Shown here piece after piece: positions 27,001-35,038 of a DNA stretch of 64,000 nucleotides. The stretch's first letter is position 1; the number at the start of each line of letters is the position of its first letter. This DNA comes from Penelope pileata (taxonomy: Eukaryota; Chordata; Aves; Galliformes; Cracidae). The notes below the pieces were generated by a model. That model did no database searches, was not told the origin of the DNA, and worked only from the letters and a program-made list of their open reading frames with translations. Location of the stretch: contig WBMW01000796.1 of assembly GCA_013396635.1 (NCBI GenBank), forward strand, positions 124,001 to 188,000, given 5' to 3'. The translations under genes were made by a program, and so were the position numbers.

Positions 27001-30000
27001 ATTTGCTACTTTCTTGTAATTTTTACTTAACAATTTCTCCTGGAACATCCAAGCAAGTATTATTTATAATGAGTAGCTGTAGAGTTAGCAAAACTGCTCA
27101 TCAGGTTGTGTTTGTGTATTAATAGTTGATTGATTAACAGTGATTTAGCACATTGAGCATTCCATTATCACGCTGACTTCGACAGTGGTTCATTCCTGCT
27201 GGCATAAAGTATTAGAATAAGCAAGTTCTGCACATAACTCTCCTGTGTCCAAAATAAATGCATTACGCAGTAATGCATTTTATTTCTTGTACAAATGTGT
27301 TGGAATCGGCATGGCCAAAATGACAATAAACAGCCCAGTGACTGTTTTCGTGTCTGACTAAATCAACGCCTCCTTTGCTGCAGCTAAAGGGAGGACGAAT
27401 GTGGAGCTGCGTGAGAAGTTCATTTTGGCAGATGGTGCCAGTCAGAGCATGGCAGCTTTCCGACCAAGAGGCCGTAGATCACGACCCTCTTCAAGAGGTG
27501 CTTCTCCCAACAGATCTACTTCTCTATCAAGTCAGGCTGGCCAGGCAGCTGCCCCGCAAGCAGTTGCTACAAGTACACCAAAGGTAAGGAGAAACATACA
27601 AAAATGCACGGTCTAACAAATGGGATATCGATTTTTTTTGTTGCTTCAACAATATTGAAACTTTCTCTAGAGGACAGGGAAGAAGTATCTCAATTTTATT
27701 TCATATTCTGGAAGGATATAATAAGTCTTTTCCATGTACTTCCTCTACTGTTTGTTTGCAACACAGGAGTAGAAGATTTCTGTACATTTAAGGTGCTGCA
27801 TGAGCTAACTGGCATTTTGGGAGTGAGCTCTGAAAGAGGAAAAAACCTCTCCACTTCATATAAGAAATAAGCTCTGCCATCTCTTTGTTTCAGAACATTT
27901 GTCATCAACTCTTTCTGCTTAGTTTGTATTTCTACTGTGAGATTTGATCTCCTTGTGAAGGCCTGGGTATGCTTCTCCATGACATTGTTTTCCACCTACT
28001 GTCCTTCATATTTTGATTTACCGTTGTTTCGTACAGACATCCCATCATTTAACACGCAACTATGGTAAACCATGGTTGACAAACAGCAAAACGTCAACTC
28101 CTTCTAAGCCACCAGAATCCTCAGAATATCAAGGGTCATCTGCAGAGGTACAGTAAGGATAGAGATTCCAGTCTAATAATCTTCCTTCACTAAAACTGTC
28201 ACTTCACTAACAACCACTAGAGTTTCAGTGCTTCAGTGCTGCAACATCCCTTGCGTATTAATGCATTGACTTTATTTTAGACCTTTGCAATTATTTTTTC
28301 ATTTTCTTTTTTTTCTTAGTCTTCTGATGTTGTTACATTTTTGAAAACTTTGAAAACTCAGATTTAATTTTTTTTTTTTTTATCTCCCATGAAAAACTAC
28401 TAAATAAAGGAATACCCAATCTCTGTAAACAAGATTGCGCAAACGGCTCATGGTGATATATAAATCTTCCCAACAGCTGAAAATGTAGTTCAGGAGGGTA
28501 ATGAGCAGTCATTGCTCTAATAAGATAGCTATTTGATGATTTACAGGAAATGAGCTTTGGTCTTATTTCCAGCCCATGACTTACATAGTGACTGCTAGTG
28601 TAGCAACCAGGATTGTGCTGGCAATCAAGCTGAATGACCAGACATTTGAATGGGCTTGGATCCAAAGTGTCTTCTCTAATGTCATTACAGTCAGTGAAAA
28701 GGTTGCAGCTGGACCAGACTGCAAACGGACTTTCCACTTACAAGAGTTACTCTCGCCCTGGTTTGGATGGAGGGCTCAGTGTAGAGAAGCTTGCACTACC
28801 CTCACCTCTTCTGTATCTGCTTTTCACAAGTCTGCACTTTGATGTCTGTTGCTATTCATTTGACACCTTCCAGTGCTAAGTTTACATGAGCTCTGTGTGG
28901 CTTTGCTCCAAGATGCATAATGAACTTTCCACTCCCTCCTTCTATGTGTGTTATTTGTGCACACTGCAAGCATAGGTATGCATCCATTGCTTCAAGCACA
29001 CAAGGCAAGACTGCTGCTTAGAACGATTAACAATAGCACAAAATGAATCAGTTGCCATTTTCTAATATATTCTTGTATTTTCATCTCTTAGCTGATAACT
29101 AAATTATAAGATTAATTGATGGTACTTCAGAGATTCAGGAAATATGCTGTGTTCACAGACATGGAGAGGTGTCTCGTTTTCATTGAATTAGAAGTCAGGT
29201 GAAAGCAGATGGCATTGATTTCAAGTGGGGGCCCCATATTTTTCACCTGCTCTTACAAGTGTCGGTAGTTTCAATGAGTTTCATTTGTGTAAAACACCAT
29301 GAATTAAGATAATGAATGGAATGAATGGGGCTGGGGTAGGTCGTAGAGACTTTCTGAGGCATTCTGCAGTGTTTTCTGCCCAAGAGAGCAGTTATGTATT
29401 TTACGTGTAGACTGGCTGTGGGTTTAGGGCTAAATTGAAGAACGAGTTTGATCTCTTTTTCTCCTTGCCTCAGTGGTTCTATCCCAAGGCCTTCGCTGAA
29501 GTGCTGCAACTTCAGCAGGGTAATGAAGAGATTTCCCTTTCTGATAATCCCAAGCAATCGCTGTAGAGCAGAGGTTTTTAAGCTGTGGCTGGCTGGACAC
29601 TCGCAGCCTGCTTAAGCATTTATACTTGTCTTTAAAGTGAGTTTAATATTGTGACCATCCCTGTCAGAGCCAGCAGGTTGCCTGCTCTGTAGCGTCCATA
29701 TGCTTTCTCTTTTCAGCTGTGCCAGAAGTGGTCCTGGCTGGCAGAGGGCCAGAGGCAGCAGCCAGGCAGCCCCTGCTGGGCCCCTGCTCGGTGCTTAGCT
29801 CCAGGCAGCTCCCGGCCCACTCTGCTGGATTGTGGTTTTCAGTACTCGATTCTACCCCACCACTATATGGGATCAAAGGCATGGAACACAGGTCCTGTGA
29901 TCTGGGCCACTTAAAGGGCCATATTCATCATTGCAGGGTTTCTTCTTTTTGGATATTTGCTTAGTATTTTTGTGTTGACTAAAATAATGTGAATACAATG

Positions 30001-32572
30001 GTTTTCTTTTTATTTGCATACAACTCCTATCTGGTGTGTTACATGCGTTTTGGGATTTGAGAGTTGAGGATTTAATTCTTGTGACACTGAAAGAAATCTT
30101 CCTGTTGGGGGCTGATGATAAATCAAGGCTTGTTTTGTTTCAGAAATCAGAAAGGCAGGGTGAAGATACGGAGTAGAAACATTTTAGGCAATGTATCGCC
30201 AGCAGGAACTTCTTGAATTAGTTCTGTATTTTTTCTTCTGCGTTGTGGCACAAGATTTTGAAATTGAGTAGTTTTGTTTTGCCATCAGGTATTTGTAAAC
30301 TGGAAACAAATGCATTCCCTGCCTGTAGTGCCAGATAGAATGGTGGGAAGTCAAGCTACGTAGACACAGACCTTCAGCTACTTAGTTAATTGAAGTCATG
30401 TACCATCAACTAATCCTATGTGTTTGACTAATTGTAAGCATTTTTATTTCTGTATATGCATTGAAATACACACAAAGAAGGCTAAAATGTTAATGTCAAG
30501 CAGCCTATTGAACTGTTTTCTTTATTTACATTTAGACTATTTCAAAAACTAACTGCTAAAGGAATGTTCAAAACTTCACATCGTCAGAAATGTCCGGACT
30601 GACTCAAATCAATATTTCAGAGTCACAGTGAATGTTGCTAAGATGACCATATTCCAGACTGTGTAGTACCTAATACCTGACCTCATCTTCAGTGGTGAAA
30701 ATAGAAACAACCTTTTTCTTTTTTTTTCTTTTTTCTTTTTTTTCAATAGGGAACACCTCTTCAAGGAACTAAACTCAGACTGCCAGGATATCTATCAGGG
30801 AAGAGTTTCCACTCTGGAGAAGACAGCGGCATCCTGTCCACAGCAGCTACCAGAGTCAGAGCTCAGTTTGCAGGTGAGTGTCTTAACTGTGGAGCCTGAT
30901 CTACCACTTGCTTTGCTTTCTTGCTGAATACTTTTGAGTTGCTCTGGGATATGAGGAAAATAAGTTGGAAGAGTGGGAAGGAGCGATGACCTACTGTCTC
31001 CACATTAGCACTGACTAGGTTGCGCATAGTCGGGATAATGGTCCTCCATTCACATGGTTACACGACAGTCAGGTGCAGCTCTGGATGTGGAAATTCTGAG
31101 AAATTCTTGCCAATGCTATCTCCAATGCCTCTGCCTGAGGAAATAGGAAAGAAGCATTTGCTTAGAAAGAAAGCATTCGTCACTTCACAGTGCCCAAGTT
31201 ATTCTCAGCTCTGATGGAGCAAAGGGGTCATTTAAACGTGAGTTGTCCATTTTTCTTTGAAAGAAGTGCTGCAGGGAGCAGCTGTAGATGACGTTCTTAA
31301 TGGAATATCCCAAAGAGATCTTTATAACATTTATAAAAATGGAAAGCGATGAAGCTGTGCTCTTCCAGGGTCCTCAGAGCAGCTCTGCGTAAGGGGGGTG
31401 GATGGTTGGGTGTTTGGAGCAGGAGATTGCTCTACTGCCTTCCCTTCACGTTTTAAGCTCTGCAGAGCTTACTGAGCAGTACTGGAAAATCTGTTCAAAT
31501 ACTACACGTCTTTTAAGCGATAGGTGATTTGGAAAAATGAACCATCTACGATTTCAGTTTCAGCTTGGTGTTCTTTGCCCTTACAGAGAACCAAATTTGT
31601 CAAGATCAAAAAAGATTCAATAAGCAATTGGAAAATTATGAAAAACCACAGTAATGTTTTTCTGTTAAAGATTCTTTGGTGTGGTTTTCTCTTCATGGCA
31701 CATTGTCTGGACAAGCTTTCACTTTAAGAGGCTTCCAGAAGGCTCATTTACTCAGTTTTTTGGGAAAACGCACGCTGCCCTGTTTACTTGCAGCTTTCAA
31801 CTTTGTGGCTTTGATTTGGAAAAATAAATAAATAAAGAGAAGTATACATTTAAAAATTGAGTTTGTCATCCGCATCTCTGAGTTACATGTTCGTAAGTCC
31901 TGAATACTTGAAGATGGCAGAAACTGAATTCTTTCAGTTCATAGCTGAGAAAGTGGCAGGAGAAAGAAAGGATCTGGCTGCTCAGGGAGGAGACAAAGCA
32001 TGTCTTCCAAGTCGAGAAGAGTTGCCAGGATGATACATTTTTTTGAATGAGCTGTGCTCATGATGAGTTACCTGTGTTGCAGCATTTGATTGCACTTTTC
32101 CTTCTTTTTAGTGGGAGATACAGCGTTGTTTTATGCTGTTGTTTTAATATCAAGAGGAGCTTTGATTGTTGTCTAGCTTGTCTGGCAGAGGTTTGAAGTT
32201 TAGTTTGTGCAATGAGAAATTGTTGGGATTGCCAAAGACTTAGGAAAGACCTGCACACCTTTTGCATCCTTACCTCTAATGCTGCTGGGTATCTTGCTCT
32301 TTCTAGAAACCAGAAGAACTCCAAGCAGACCTGGGAGCCGAGCAGGAAGCAAGGCTGGCAGCAGGTCAAGTAGCCGCCGAGGCAGTGACGAGTCTGACTT
32401 TGATATTTCAGAAATCCAGTCTGTATGCTCAGATTTGTCAGAGACTGTTCCAGTTACAAGCAGACCGACACCCCGAGCAGGTTCTCGGCCAGGATCAGTC
32501 AAGCCTTCTAGAATTCCAACTCCCCAGAGAAGGCCAATAGCCAGCAAGTTGGACAAGTCCTTGAAGAGATAA
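1..32572 (+). CDS. MACF1: MACF1 (ACF7), 3' part, 20 exons, stop at 32570-32572
   Basis: MACF1 is a cytoplasmic spectraplakin that cross-links actin and microtubules and guides microtubule growth to focal adhesions. Twenty exons with GT-AG borders join without a frame break to 923 residues plus stop: end of the spectrin-repeat rod (about 1-491), EF-hand pair (about 515-580), GAR domain (about 597-667), and a basic Ser/Arg/Gly-rich tail (668-923). The calpain, plakin and actin-binding regions lie upstream of the window. Identity as MACF1 rather than DST rests on recalled family sequence: the ending SKLDKSLKR after PTPQRR matches the MACF1 C terminus, whereas DST ends differently. Intron phases are 0 except phase 2 after exon 3 and phase 1 after exons 9, 11, 15, 16 and 19. 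Exon numbers here count from the window edge. Confidence 0.96.
74..1741 (+). other. MACF1 intron 1
   Basis: No gene or repeat recognised. It contains a perfect TGACGTCA palindrome at 996-1003, the consensus cAMP-response element. Short antisense open frames here look random. Confidence 0.8.
1742..1861 (+). CDS. MACF1: MACF1 exon 2, spectrin repeat
   Basis: Forty codons (25-64), from [19 protein letters not shown] to KMQLAQHK. The acceptor is TTTCCTGCAG and the donor GTGAGT, phase 0 on both sides, so skipping would keep frame. The [10 protein letters not shown] string is the conserved tryptophan-containing helix of a spectrin repeat. The length is about one helix plus a turn. Confidence 0.95.
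1862..6159 (+). other. MACF1 intron 2
   Basis: 4.3 kb with no recognised gene. It holds a short TAA-type microsatellite near 2105 and A/G-rich simple sequence at 3850-3875. The 115-codon open frame at 2569-2916 is T-rich and hydrophobic by composition only. Confidence 0.75.
2105..2132. repeat. TAA/TAG microsatellite
   Basis: About nine imperfect TAA or TAG units in MACF1 intron 2. Length variation between individuals is likely. Confidence 0.8.
6160..6329 (+). CDS. MACF1: MACF1 exon 3, spectrin repeat
   Basis: Codons 65-120 plus two bases of 121, from [18 protein letters not shown] to [11 protein letters not shown]. The acceptor is TTCATAG and the donor GTAAAT, leaving in phase 2. The exon completes the repeat begun in exon 2. 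The WDTIC motif is typical of the third helix of a plakin spectrin repeat. Confidence 0.95.
6637..7754 (+). mobile_element. CR1 LINE fragment (3' part) in MACF1 intron 3
   Basis: Translation gives reverse-transcriptase and 3' ORF2 motifs in order: KLEK-type start, a GS(I/V)LG stretch, [37 protein letters not shown] and [12 protein letters not shown]. Stops and frameshifts interrupt it. It ends with a CR1-type tail (CCTTCCAACCTAAGCCATTC then TGTGAT). The usual FADD catalytic pair reads FADS here. It is 5' truncated, as most avian CR1 copies are, and lies in the sense orientation of the host gene. Confidence 0.93.
7993..8152 (+). CDS. MACF1: MACF1 exon 4, spectrin repeat
   Basis: Finishes codon 121 (Arg) and encodes 122-174, from [18 protein letters not shown] to MNLIDNHK. 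The helix [18 protein letters not shown] carries the conserved Trp. The acceptor tract just upstream is unusually C-rich (CCACCGCCCCACCCCACCAG). The donor is GTAATT, phase 0. A CR1 fragment ends about 240 bases upstream. Confidence 0.95.
8153..9547 (+). other. MACF1 intron 4
   Basis: 1.4 kb; nothing recognised beyond scattered AT-rich stretches. Confidence 0.75.
9548..9742 (+). CDS. MACF1: MACF1 exon 5, spectrin repeat
   Basis: Sixty-five codons (175-239), from [18 protein letters not shown] to [11 protein letters not shown]. It contains the RWETVCALS helix motif. The acceptor is GGTGCCTAG and the donor GTAAAA, phase 0. It completes the repeat begun in exon 4 and starts the next helix. An open frame runs upstream into the intron, but the splice junction and homology place the exon start here. 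Confidence 0.95.
9743..10921 (+). other. MACF1 intron 5
   Basis: 1.2 kb; no gene. A short imperfect TTTCATT-type direct repeat lies around 9818-9870. Confidence 0.7.
10922..11050 (+). CDS. MACF1: MACF1 exon 6, spectrin repeat
   Basis: Forty-three codons (240-282), [20 protein letters not shown] through LRTLIDQHR. The conserved helix Trp lies in [13 protein letters not shown]. The acceptor is TACTGTAACAG and the donor GTAAGC, phase 0 on both sides. Confidence 0.95.
11051..14071 (+). other. MACF1 intron 6
   Basis: 3.0 kb of AT-rich intron with no recognised gene, RNA or transposon. Confidence 0.75.
14072..14215 (+). CDS. MACF1: MACF1 exon 7, spectrin repeat
   Basis: Forty-eight codons (283-330), [20 protein letters not shown] to IIRARFEE. 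It has the [12 protein letters not shown] third-helix motif. The acceptor is TTCTGATTTAG. The donor GTCAGT is weaker than consensus. Phase 0 on both sides. It follows a 3.0 kb intron in which I see no further gene or recognisable repeat. Confidence 0.95.
15040..15228 (+). CDS. MACF1: MACF1 exon 8, spectrin repeat
   Basis: Sixty-three codons (331-393), [19 protein letters not shown] to [11 protein letters not shown]. The tryptophan helix is [18 protein letters not shown]. The acceptor is TTTTATCAAG and the donor GTAAGG, phase 0. It begins the final spectrin repeat before the EF-hand region. Confidence 0.95.
16023..16152 (+). CDS. MACF1: MACF1 exon 9, end of rod and linker
   Basis: Codons 394-436 plus one base, [20 protein letters not shown] to LDKGRAG. 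The segment [20 protein letters not shown] matches the recalled MACF1 linker pattern, with TPVQ varying between species. The acceptor is TCTGATTGCAG and the donor GTAAGT, phase 1. Confidence 0.95.
16985..17148 (+). CDS. MACF1: MACF1 exon 10, last spectrin repeat helix
   Basis: Completes Arg 437 and encodes 438-491, [19 protein letters not shown] to [32 protein letters not shown] is the highly conserved final rod helix shared by MACF1 and DST. The donor GTCAGC is weak. The following intron is only 307 bases. Confidence 0.95.
17456..17618 (+). CDS. MACF1: MACF1 exon 11, EF-hand 1
   Basis: Codons 492-545 plus one base, [19 protein letters not shown] to [12 protein letters not shown]-hand loop 1 is [12 protein letters not shown] at 17558-17593. 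Asp at positions 1, 3 and 5 and Glu at 12 fit calcium binding. The acceptor is TTTTCTAATAAAG and the donor GTAAGT, phase 1. Confidence 0.96.
17619..18939 (+). other. MACF1 intron 11
   Basis: 1.3 kb, very AT-rich. A TATA-type low-complexity stretch with dyad symmetry lies at 18251-18285, and a T/C-rich tract at about 18795-18835 leads toward the exon 12 acceptor. No gene seen. Confidence 0.75.
18940..19094 (+). CDS. MACF1: MACF1 exon 12, EF-hand 2 and start of GAR
   Basis: Completes Lys 546 and encodes 547-597, [15 protein letters not shown] to ADKIEDE. EF-hand loop 2 is [12 protein letters not shown] at 18987-19022, with all calcium-ligand positions occupied. The acceptor TGTTTTTGCTTTACAG is strong. 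The donor is GTACGT, phase 0. The exon ends just before the Cys-rich start of the GAR domain. Confidence 0.96.
19254..19328 (+). CDS. MACF1: MACF1 exon 13, GAR domain, Cys motif
   Basis: Twenty-five codons (598-622), [20 protein letters not shown] then DNKYR. The CKC pair is the conserved Cys motif of GAS2-related domains, which bind microtubules. The acceptor is GTTCTTTTCTAG and the donor GTAAGT, phase 0 on both sides. The intron before it is only 159 bases. Confidence 0.95.
19329..20176 (+). other. MACF1 intron 13
   Basis: 848 bases between GAR exon 13 and the microexon; no recognised element apart from the strong pyrimidine tract before 20177. Confidence 0.75.
20177..20194 (+). CDS. MACF1: MACF1 exon 14, 18-nt microexon FFLGNQ
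   Basis: Six codons (623-628). A pyrimidine-rich acceptor ending TTTCTTATCAG precedes them and donor GTATAA follows. Phase is 0 on both sides. The FFLGNQ hexapeptide sits between KYR (exon 13) and FGDSQQ (exon 15), exactly where recalled spectraplakin GAR domains have it. It is too short for ORF calling and was found by joining its neighbours. Its introns are 848 bases and 3.0 kb. A 26-base run of N begins 208 bases downstream. Confidence 0.93.
20195..23232 (+). other. MACF1 intron 14
   Basis: 3.0 kb. It holds a T/C-rich tract at 20223-20256, an assembly gap at 20403-20428, an A-rich run at about 21788-21815, and an AT-rich area at 22880-23160 with homeodomain-like words including an octamer ATTTGCAT at 22911-22918. 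No gene seen. Confidence 0.7.
20403..20428. other. Assembly gap (26 N)
   Basis: A run of N flanked by C-rich sequence (CCCCTCCCCTCCCC on the left). The left flank is low-complexity polypyrimidine, which is hard to sequence, so the true gap length may differ. Confidence 0.98.
23233..23350 (+). CDS. MACF1: MACF1 exon 15, GAR domain core
   Basis: Codons 629-667 plus one base, [19 protein letters not shown] to [24 protein letters not shown] is the signature of the GAR microtubule-binding domain. The acceptor is TTTTCTTGCAG and the donor GTATGT, phase 1. Confidence 0.96.
23351..24721 (+). other. MACF1 intron 15, 5' part
   Basis: No gene or recognised repeat before the CR1 copy that starts at about 24722. 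Confidence 0.7.
24722..25550 (+). mobile_element. CR1 LINE fragment with internal loss, MACF1 intron 15
   Basis: It begins with [20 protein letters not shown] and continues [29 protein letters not shown], then directly [15 protein letters not shown] and [19 protein letters not shown], ending with a TCCAACCCAAGCTATTCTG tail. About 100 codons between ELLE and GDLI are missing, exactly at a single N (25186). Frameshifts and the odd CPPGVC motif mark it as dead. It is in sense orientation to the gene. Confidence 0.93.
25186..25186. other. Single-N gap inside CR1
   Basis: One N in GGAGANGAGACC, at the point where the CR1 consensus jumps. It probably stands for an unsized gap or repeat-collapse join rather than one ambiguous base. 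Confidence 0.7.
25551..26561 (+). other. MACF1 intron 15, 3' part
   Basis: About 1 kb between the CR1 copy and exon 16; nothing recognised. Confidence 0.7.
26562..26630 (+). CDS. MACF1: MACF1 exon 16, 69-nt cassette-type exon
   Basis: Encodes V then [20 protein letters not shown] and PI (668-690), plus the first base of 691. It is phase 1 on both sides, so skipping joins DPCR to AKGRTN in frame. The acceptor is CATTTTTTCTAG. The donor GTTGGC is poor. Spectraplakin isoforms with and without this segment are known, so regulated inclusion is plausible. Confidence 0.93.
   Translation, partial: FIITGVKCYVRNQTLQLPLSLL
26631..27383 (+). other. MACF1 intron 16
   Basis: 753 bases. A T-rich and TA-repeat stretch lies at 26692-26715, just downstream of the weak exon 16 donor. 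No other element seen. Confidence 0.7.
27384..27583 (+). CDS. MACF1: MACF1 exon 17, basic Ser/Arg-rich tail
   Basis: Codons 691-757, [20 protein letters not shown] to AVATSTPK. The stretch [20 protein letters not shown] is strongly basic and serine-rich. In the family this tail binds microtubules and is a phosphorylation target, including of GSK3-beta. The acceptor is TTTGCTGCAG and the donor GTAAGG, phase 0. Confidence 0.95.
28037..28147 (+). CDS. MACF1: MACF1 exon 18, 111-nt alternative-type exon
   Basis: Thirty-seven codons (758-794), [20 protein letters not shown] to YQGSSAE. It is phase 0 on both sides, so it can be skipped without frame change; the main human isoform as I recall it runs directly from TPK to GTP. 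The acceptor is TTGTTTCGTACAG and the donor GTACAG, followed by TAAGG. Real exon by frame, splice sites and resemblance to a MACF1 isoform segment. Confidence 0.88.
28148..30749 (+). other. MACF1 intron 18
   Basis: 2.6 kb. No gene recognised. A GC-richer pocket lies at about 29700-29850. The intron ends in a very long T-rich tract (about 30711-30744). Antisense open frames of about 100 codons at 28333-28737 and 29243-29557 have no recognisable motif. Confidence 0.7.
30711..30744 (+). repeat. Long T-rich tract at exon 19 acceptor
   Basis: About 34 almost uninterrupted pyrimidines, mostly T, ahead of CAATAG. Unusually long, so likely both a splice-acceptor tract and a slippage-prone homopolymer. 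Confidence 0.8.
30750..30873 (+). CDS. MACF1: MACF1 exon 19
   Basis: Codons 795-835 plus one base, [20 protein letters not shown] to VRAQFA. GYLSGK and the following HSGEDSG string match the conserved MACF1 tail. The acceptor follows an exceptionally long T-rich tract at about 30711-30744. The donor is GTGAGT, phase 1. Confidence 0.95.
30874..32306 (+). other. MACF1 intron 19
   Basis: 1.4 kb, last intron of the gene. Nothing recognised. Confidence 0.7.
32307..32572 (+). CDS. MACF1: MACF1 exon 20, C-terminal exon with SxIP motif
   Basis: Completes codon 836 and encodes 837-923, then TAA at 32570. It starts [19 protein letters not shown], followed by an SSSRRGS run and [14 protein letters not shown], and ends SKLDKSLKR. 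The tetrapeptide SRIP at 32507-32518 in a basic, proline-containing context ([11 protein letters not shown]) fits the SxIP motif that recruits EB1-family plus-end proteins. The acceptor is GCTCTTTCTAG. An ATG-initiated open frame starting in the intron at 32279 is not the true start. Confidence 0.96.
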
Positions 32573-33348
32573 TATGATTGGCTCCGTAAAGGTTTTATTT
32601 TCCTTTTGCATTAAATATTTAAGTTCGTAAGATGTAAAATATTATGTAGAAACTACTGTGAAATATCGCAAAAGGTGGATTTTTAATTCTGCAGATGGCC
32701 TTATTTGTGTATTTGCTGTCTTATTTTATGTGTAAAACTTTTGTCAGACTTGGTTTTGTTTATGCCATATCCTGTGAGAAGGGGGAAGAGTTTTAATGTA
32801 AACTAACAGCTGTACACAGTAATGTGTAGAAAGTACACTAAAAATAATTACCAAATGTACAGTGTACTGAATGTGCAGTAAGTCTCTGCAACCTGAACAA
32901 AACAGACCTATCACTATGTCATTAGTTAACAGTAAAGGATACCTCAAGACTTTTCTTTAAAAAGAAAAAAAAAAAAGAATACTAAAAAGCCAAAAGACAC
33001 AATTACTCATTTTGACCTAATGAAACAAACACTGACGGATGTATGTCCAAACTACTAAGGAATACAAAACCACAGTCACAGTACCCTTATTTATACCGCA
33101 TCTCTCAGAGAACTCACAGAGTTAAGCACTTGCCAGTAACGTGATACTCCAATACCTTGCAGCGTTTCTGTGCCATTGCTTTCAATGAGGCCAGACACAT
33201 TCTGGATATCAGAACCATTATTCTGTAAGAACATCAATATAAAGTGCATTCATGTAAATGTGAGGTTTTCTTTTGCTTGAGTGGATGGTAGCACTGTGTC
33301 ATTGAACTCATTTTGTATGAAAGCAATTTTGCTTGCAGAAAGCTCTGA

Positions 33349-33354
33349 AATAAA
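33349..33354 (+). promoter_or_regulatory. Poly(A) signal AATAAA, proximal
   Basis: AATAAA in CTCTGAAATAAACATG, 777 bases past the stop. A T-rich stretch follows within 40 bases, which suits cleavage. It could give a shorter transcript than the distal site. Confidence 0.55.
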
Positions 33355-33526
33355 CATGTCCCCTAACTTTAATTCTGTTGTATTTCTTATTCCTCGGGAA
33401 TATCATCTTCTGCATTATGTTTTAGGGCATATATTATTTCAAATGACCAACAGTTACCGTAGGAACATAGACTTTAAAATTCCCAATTAGCAGCAAACAA
33501 ATTTTGGTTAGCTACTGTATTTGCTT

Positions 33527-33532
33527 AATAAA
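33527..33532 (+). promoter_or_regulatory. Poly(A) signal AATAAA, distal
   Basis: AATAAA in TTGCTTAATAAAACAC, about 955 bases past the stop. The sequence downstream contains TGTGTGTTG, a GU-rich element of the kind that follows cleavage sites. Probably the main end of the MACF1 transcript. Confidence 0.6.
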
Positions 33533-33552
33533 ACACTAAATTGCACATACCA

Positions 33553-34889
33553 GGTCATATGAAATTATACATCATTGCTGTGTGTTGACAATAATTTTCT
33601 CCATATGAAACTGTTTCATTCATATACCATGTATGAAAGGCAGAAAGAGTAACTCAGGTACTCTTTTTGTCAGTGAAATATTTTTGCCCTTCATTCTTTT
33701 GAAAGAATTAATAATAGTTTAATGGAAGAAGGATGCAGCCTCAACTAGGAGTGCTGCAGAACAGCTGGGTAGGTTCTGTTGTAAGCAATGACAGAATCCA
33801 CATAAATTCAAAATGCTCTTTGATAACATCAGAAAGGCTCCCATAAATTCAGCTAATTTGTCAGATCAAACAGTCTAGATCTGACTGTTAGTATACCAGA
33901 AACACATAGGAGCTGGGAATAGGAATGAAGGGCATAGAAGTGTGGATTAGCTGAACATTGTCGTGGTGGCCAAGGACTCATCATGTCAAGAAGAAAATGA
34001 AGGCCAGCTAGTAAACAAGTTCTCAGTGGGTCCGAGACACTAGCTACCAGCAGGATTTCAGGGATGTCAAACCACAGTGGGAGATGAATAACTTGGTTTT
34101 ATTGAACTCTGTAAAGAAAGCAGTGGTATTCTCTTTCCATCTTCCTGTAATTCAGAAATATTTCTTCTGTGTTCCCAACATAAATGAGAGGAAGGGTCAG
34201 CCCTATAACTAAGTCCTCACCGTGTTCAGTCACATGAGCTTTCACCAAACCACAGCAGATGCGTTTCCTCCTCCTTTATTATCCTCCAGCAGAAATTGAT
34301 CATAAATTCATCCAGCCTGCTGGATGGCTGGAAGCAGAAACAACCTTTCAGCATGGTCTAGGTCCTTGTAACTATAAGTTCCGTGATTCTTAAGAATGAG
34401 GAAAGAAGAGCTGAAAAGCCAGTGGCTGTGAGAACCATGTTGTTCAGCAAGTAAGGCAAATTTAGCACTTGGGAAATCTGCCTCAGTCCTCAGCTCCTTT
34501 ATTTTTCACTCCCTTTCTTTGTTCTGCGTTTCTGTTTTGCTGCCTTCACGTGAGAGACTGTCTCTAGGATGTTCTAAAATCTCCAGATGAAACGGGCATG
34601 TGAAAATACACCTGGAGAAGCTAGTCGTGCCTCGTGGCCTAAGCACCTTCAGCCTGCTCAGGGTAGCTGTACTGTGAGCCTCTCAGTTACGTGCTGATGT
34701 AATAGGTGACAGTAGCTGAAGCTTTGCCTGCAGCACATCCCTTTACAAAAGCGTAGGGCTGAGGTTATCTGTGATCTTGAATTAAAAATTAATGCATTTC
34801 TTACACTGTGGTAAAAGCAGCTAAGCTATACCATACTCAGCAGCAGCATTTGAACCAAGAGCTGCTTTTGCCAGCTCTACCAGTAGAGT
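33553..34889. other. Intergenic, nothing recognised
   Basis: Immediately downstream of MACF1. No exon-like conserved motif or transposon tail that I can identify. Confidence 0.6.
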
Positions 34890-35038
34890 CACCATCTCTG
34901 GTGGTGTTCAAGAAGCATCTGGATGAGGTGCTAAGGGATATGGTTTAGTAGTTTAGTGGGAAGTATTGGTGGTAGGAGAGCAGAAGGACTAGTTGATCTT
35001 GTAGGTCCTTTCCAACCCAGTGTTTCTATGATTCTATA
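34890..35038 (+). mobile_element. Short CR1 3' tail
   Basis: About 150 bases resembling the very 3' end of CR1: TGGTGTTCAAGAAGCATCTG, then GATGAGGTGCTAAGGGATAT, then a CTTTCCAACCCAGTG-type ending with ATGATTCTAT. Heavily 5' truncated, as is usual for CR1. Confidence 0.8.

Larger units (their letters stand above)
32573..33552 (+). other. MACF1: MACF1 3' UTR
   Basis: AT-rich sequence after the stop. It holds an early ATTAAA at 32610-32615, which is a weak signal, and two AATAAA hexamers further down. The end is placed about 20 bases past the second AATAAA and is an estimate. An A-run lies at about 32959-32976. Confidence 0.75.

Noticed and set aside
1..32572. Assignment of the gene to dystonin (DST), the paralogue
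   Set aside because: Rod, EF-hand and GAR regions are similar in both, but the exon 20 ending (PTPQRR then SKLDKSLKR) and exon 9 linker fit recalled MACF1, not DST.
32279..32572. Independent ORF starting at ATG 32279
   Set aside because: The first nine or so codons are intronic; the exon begins at 32307 after a clear acceptor.
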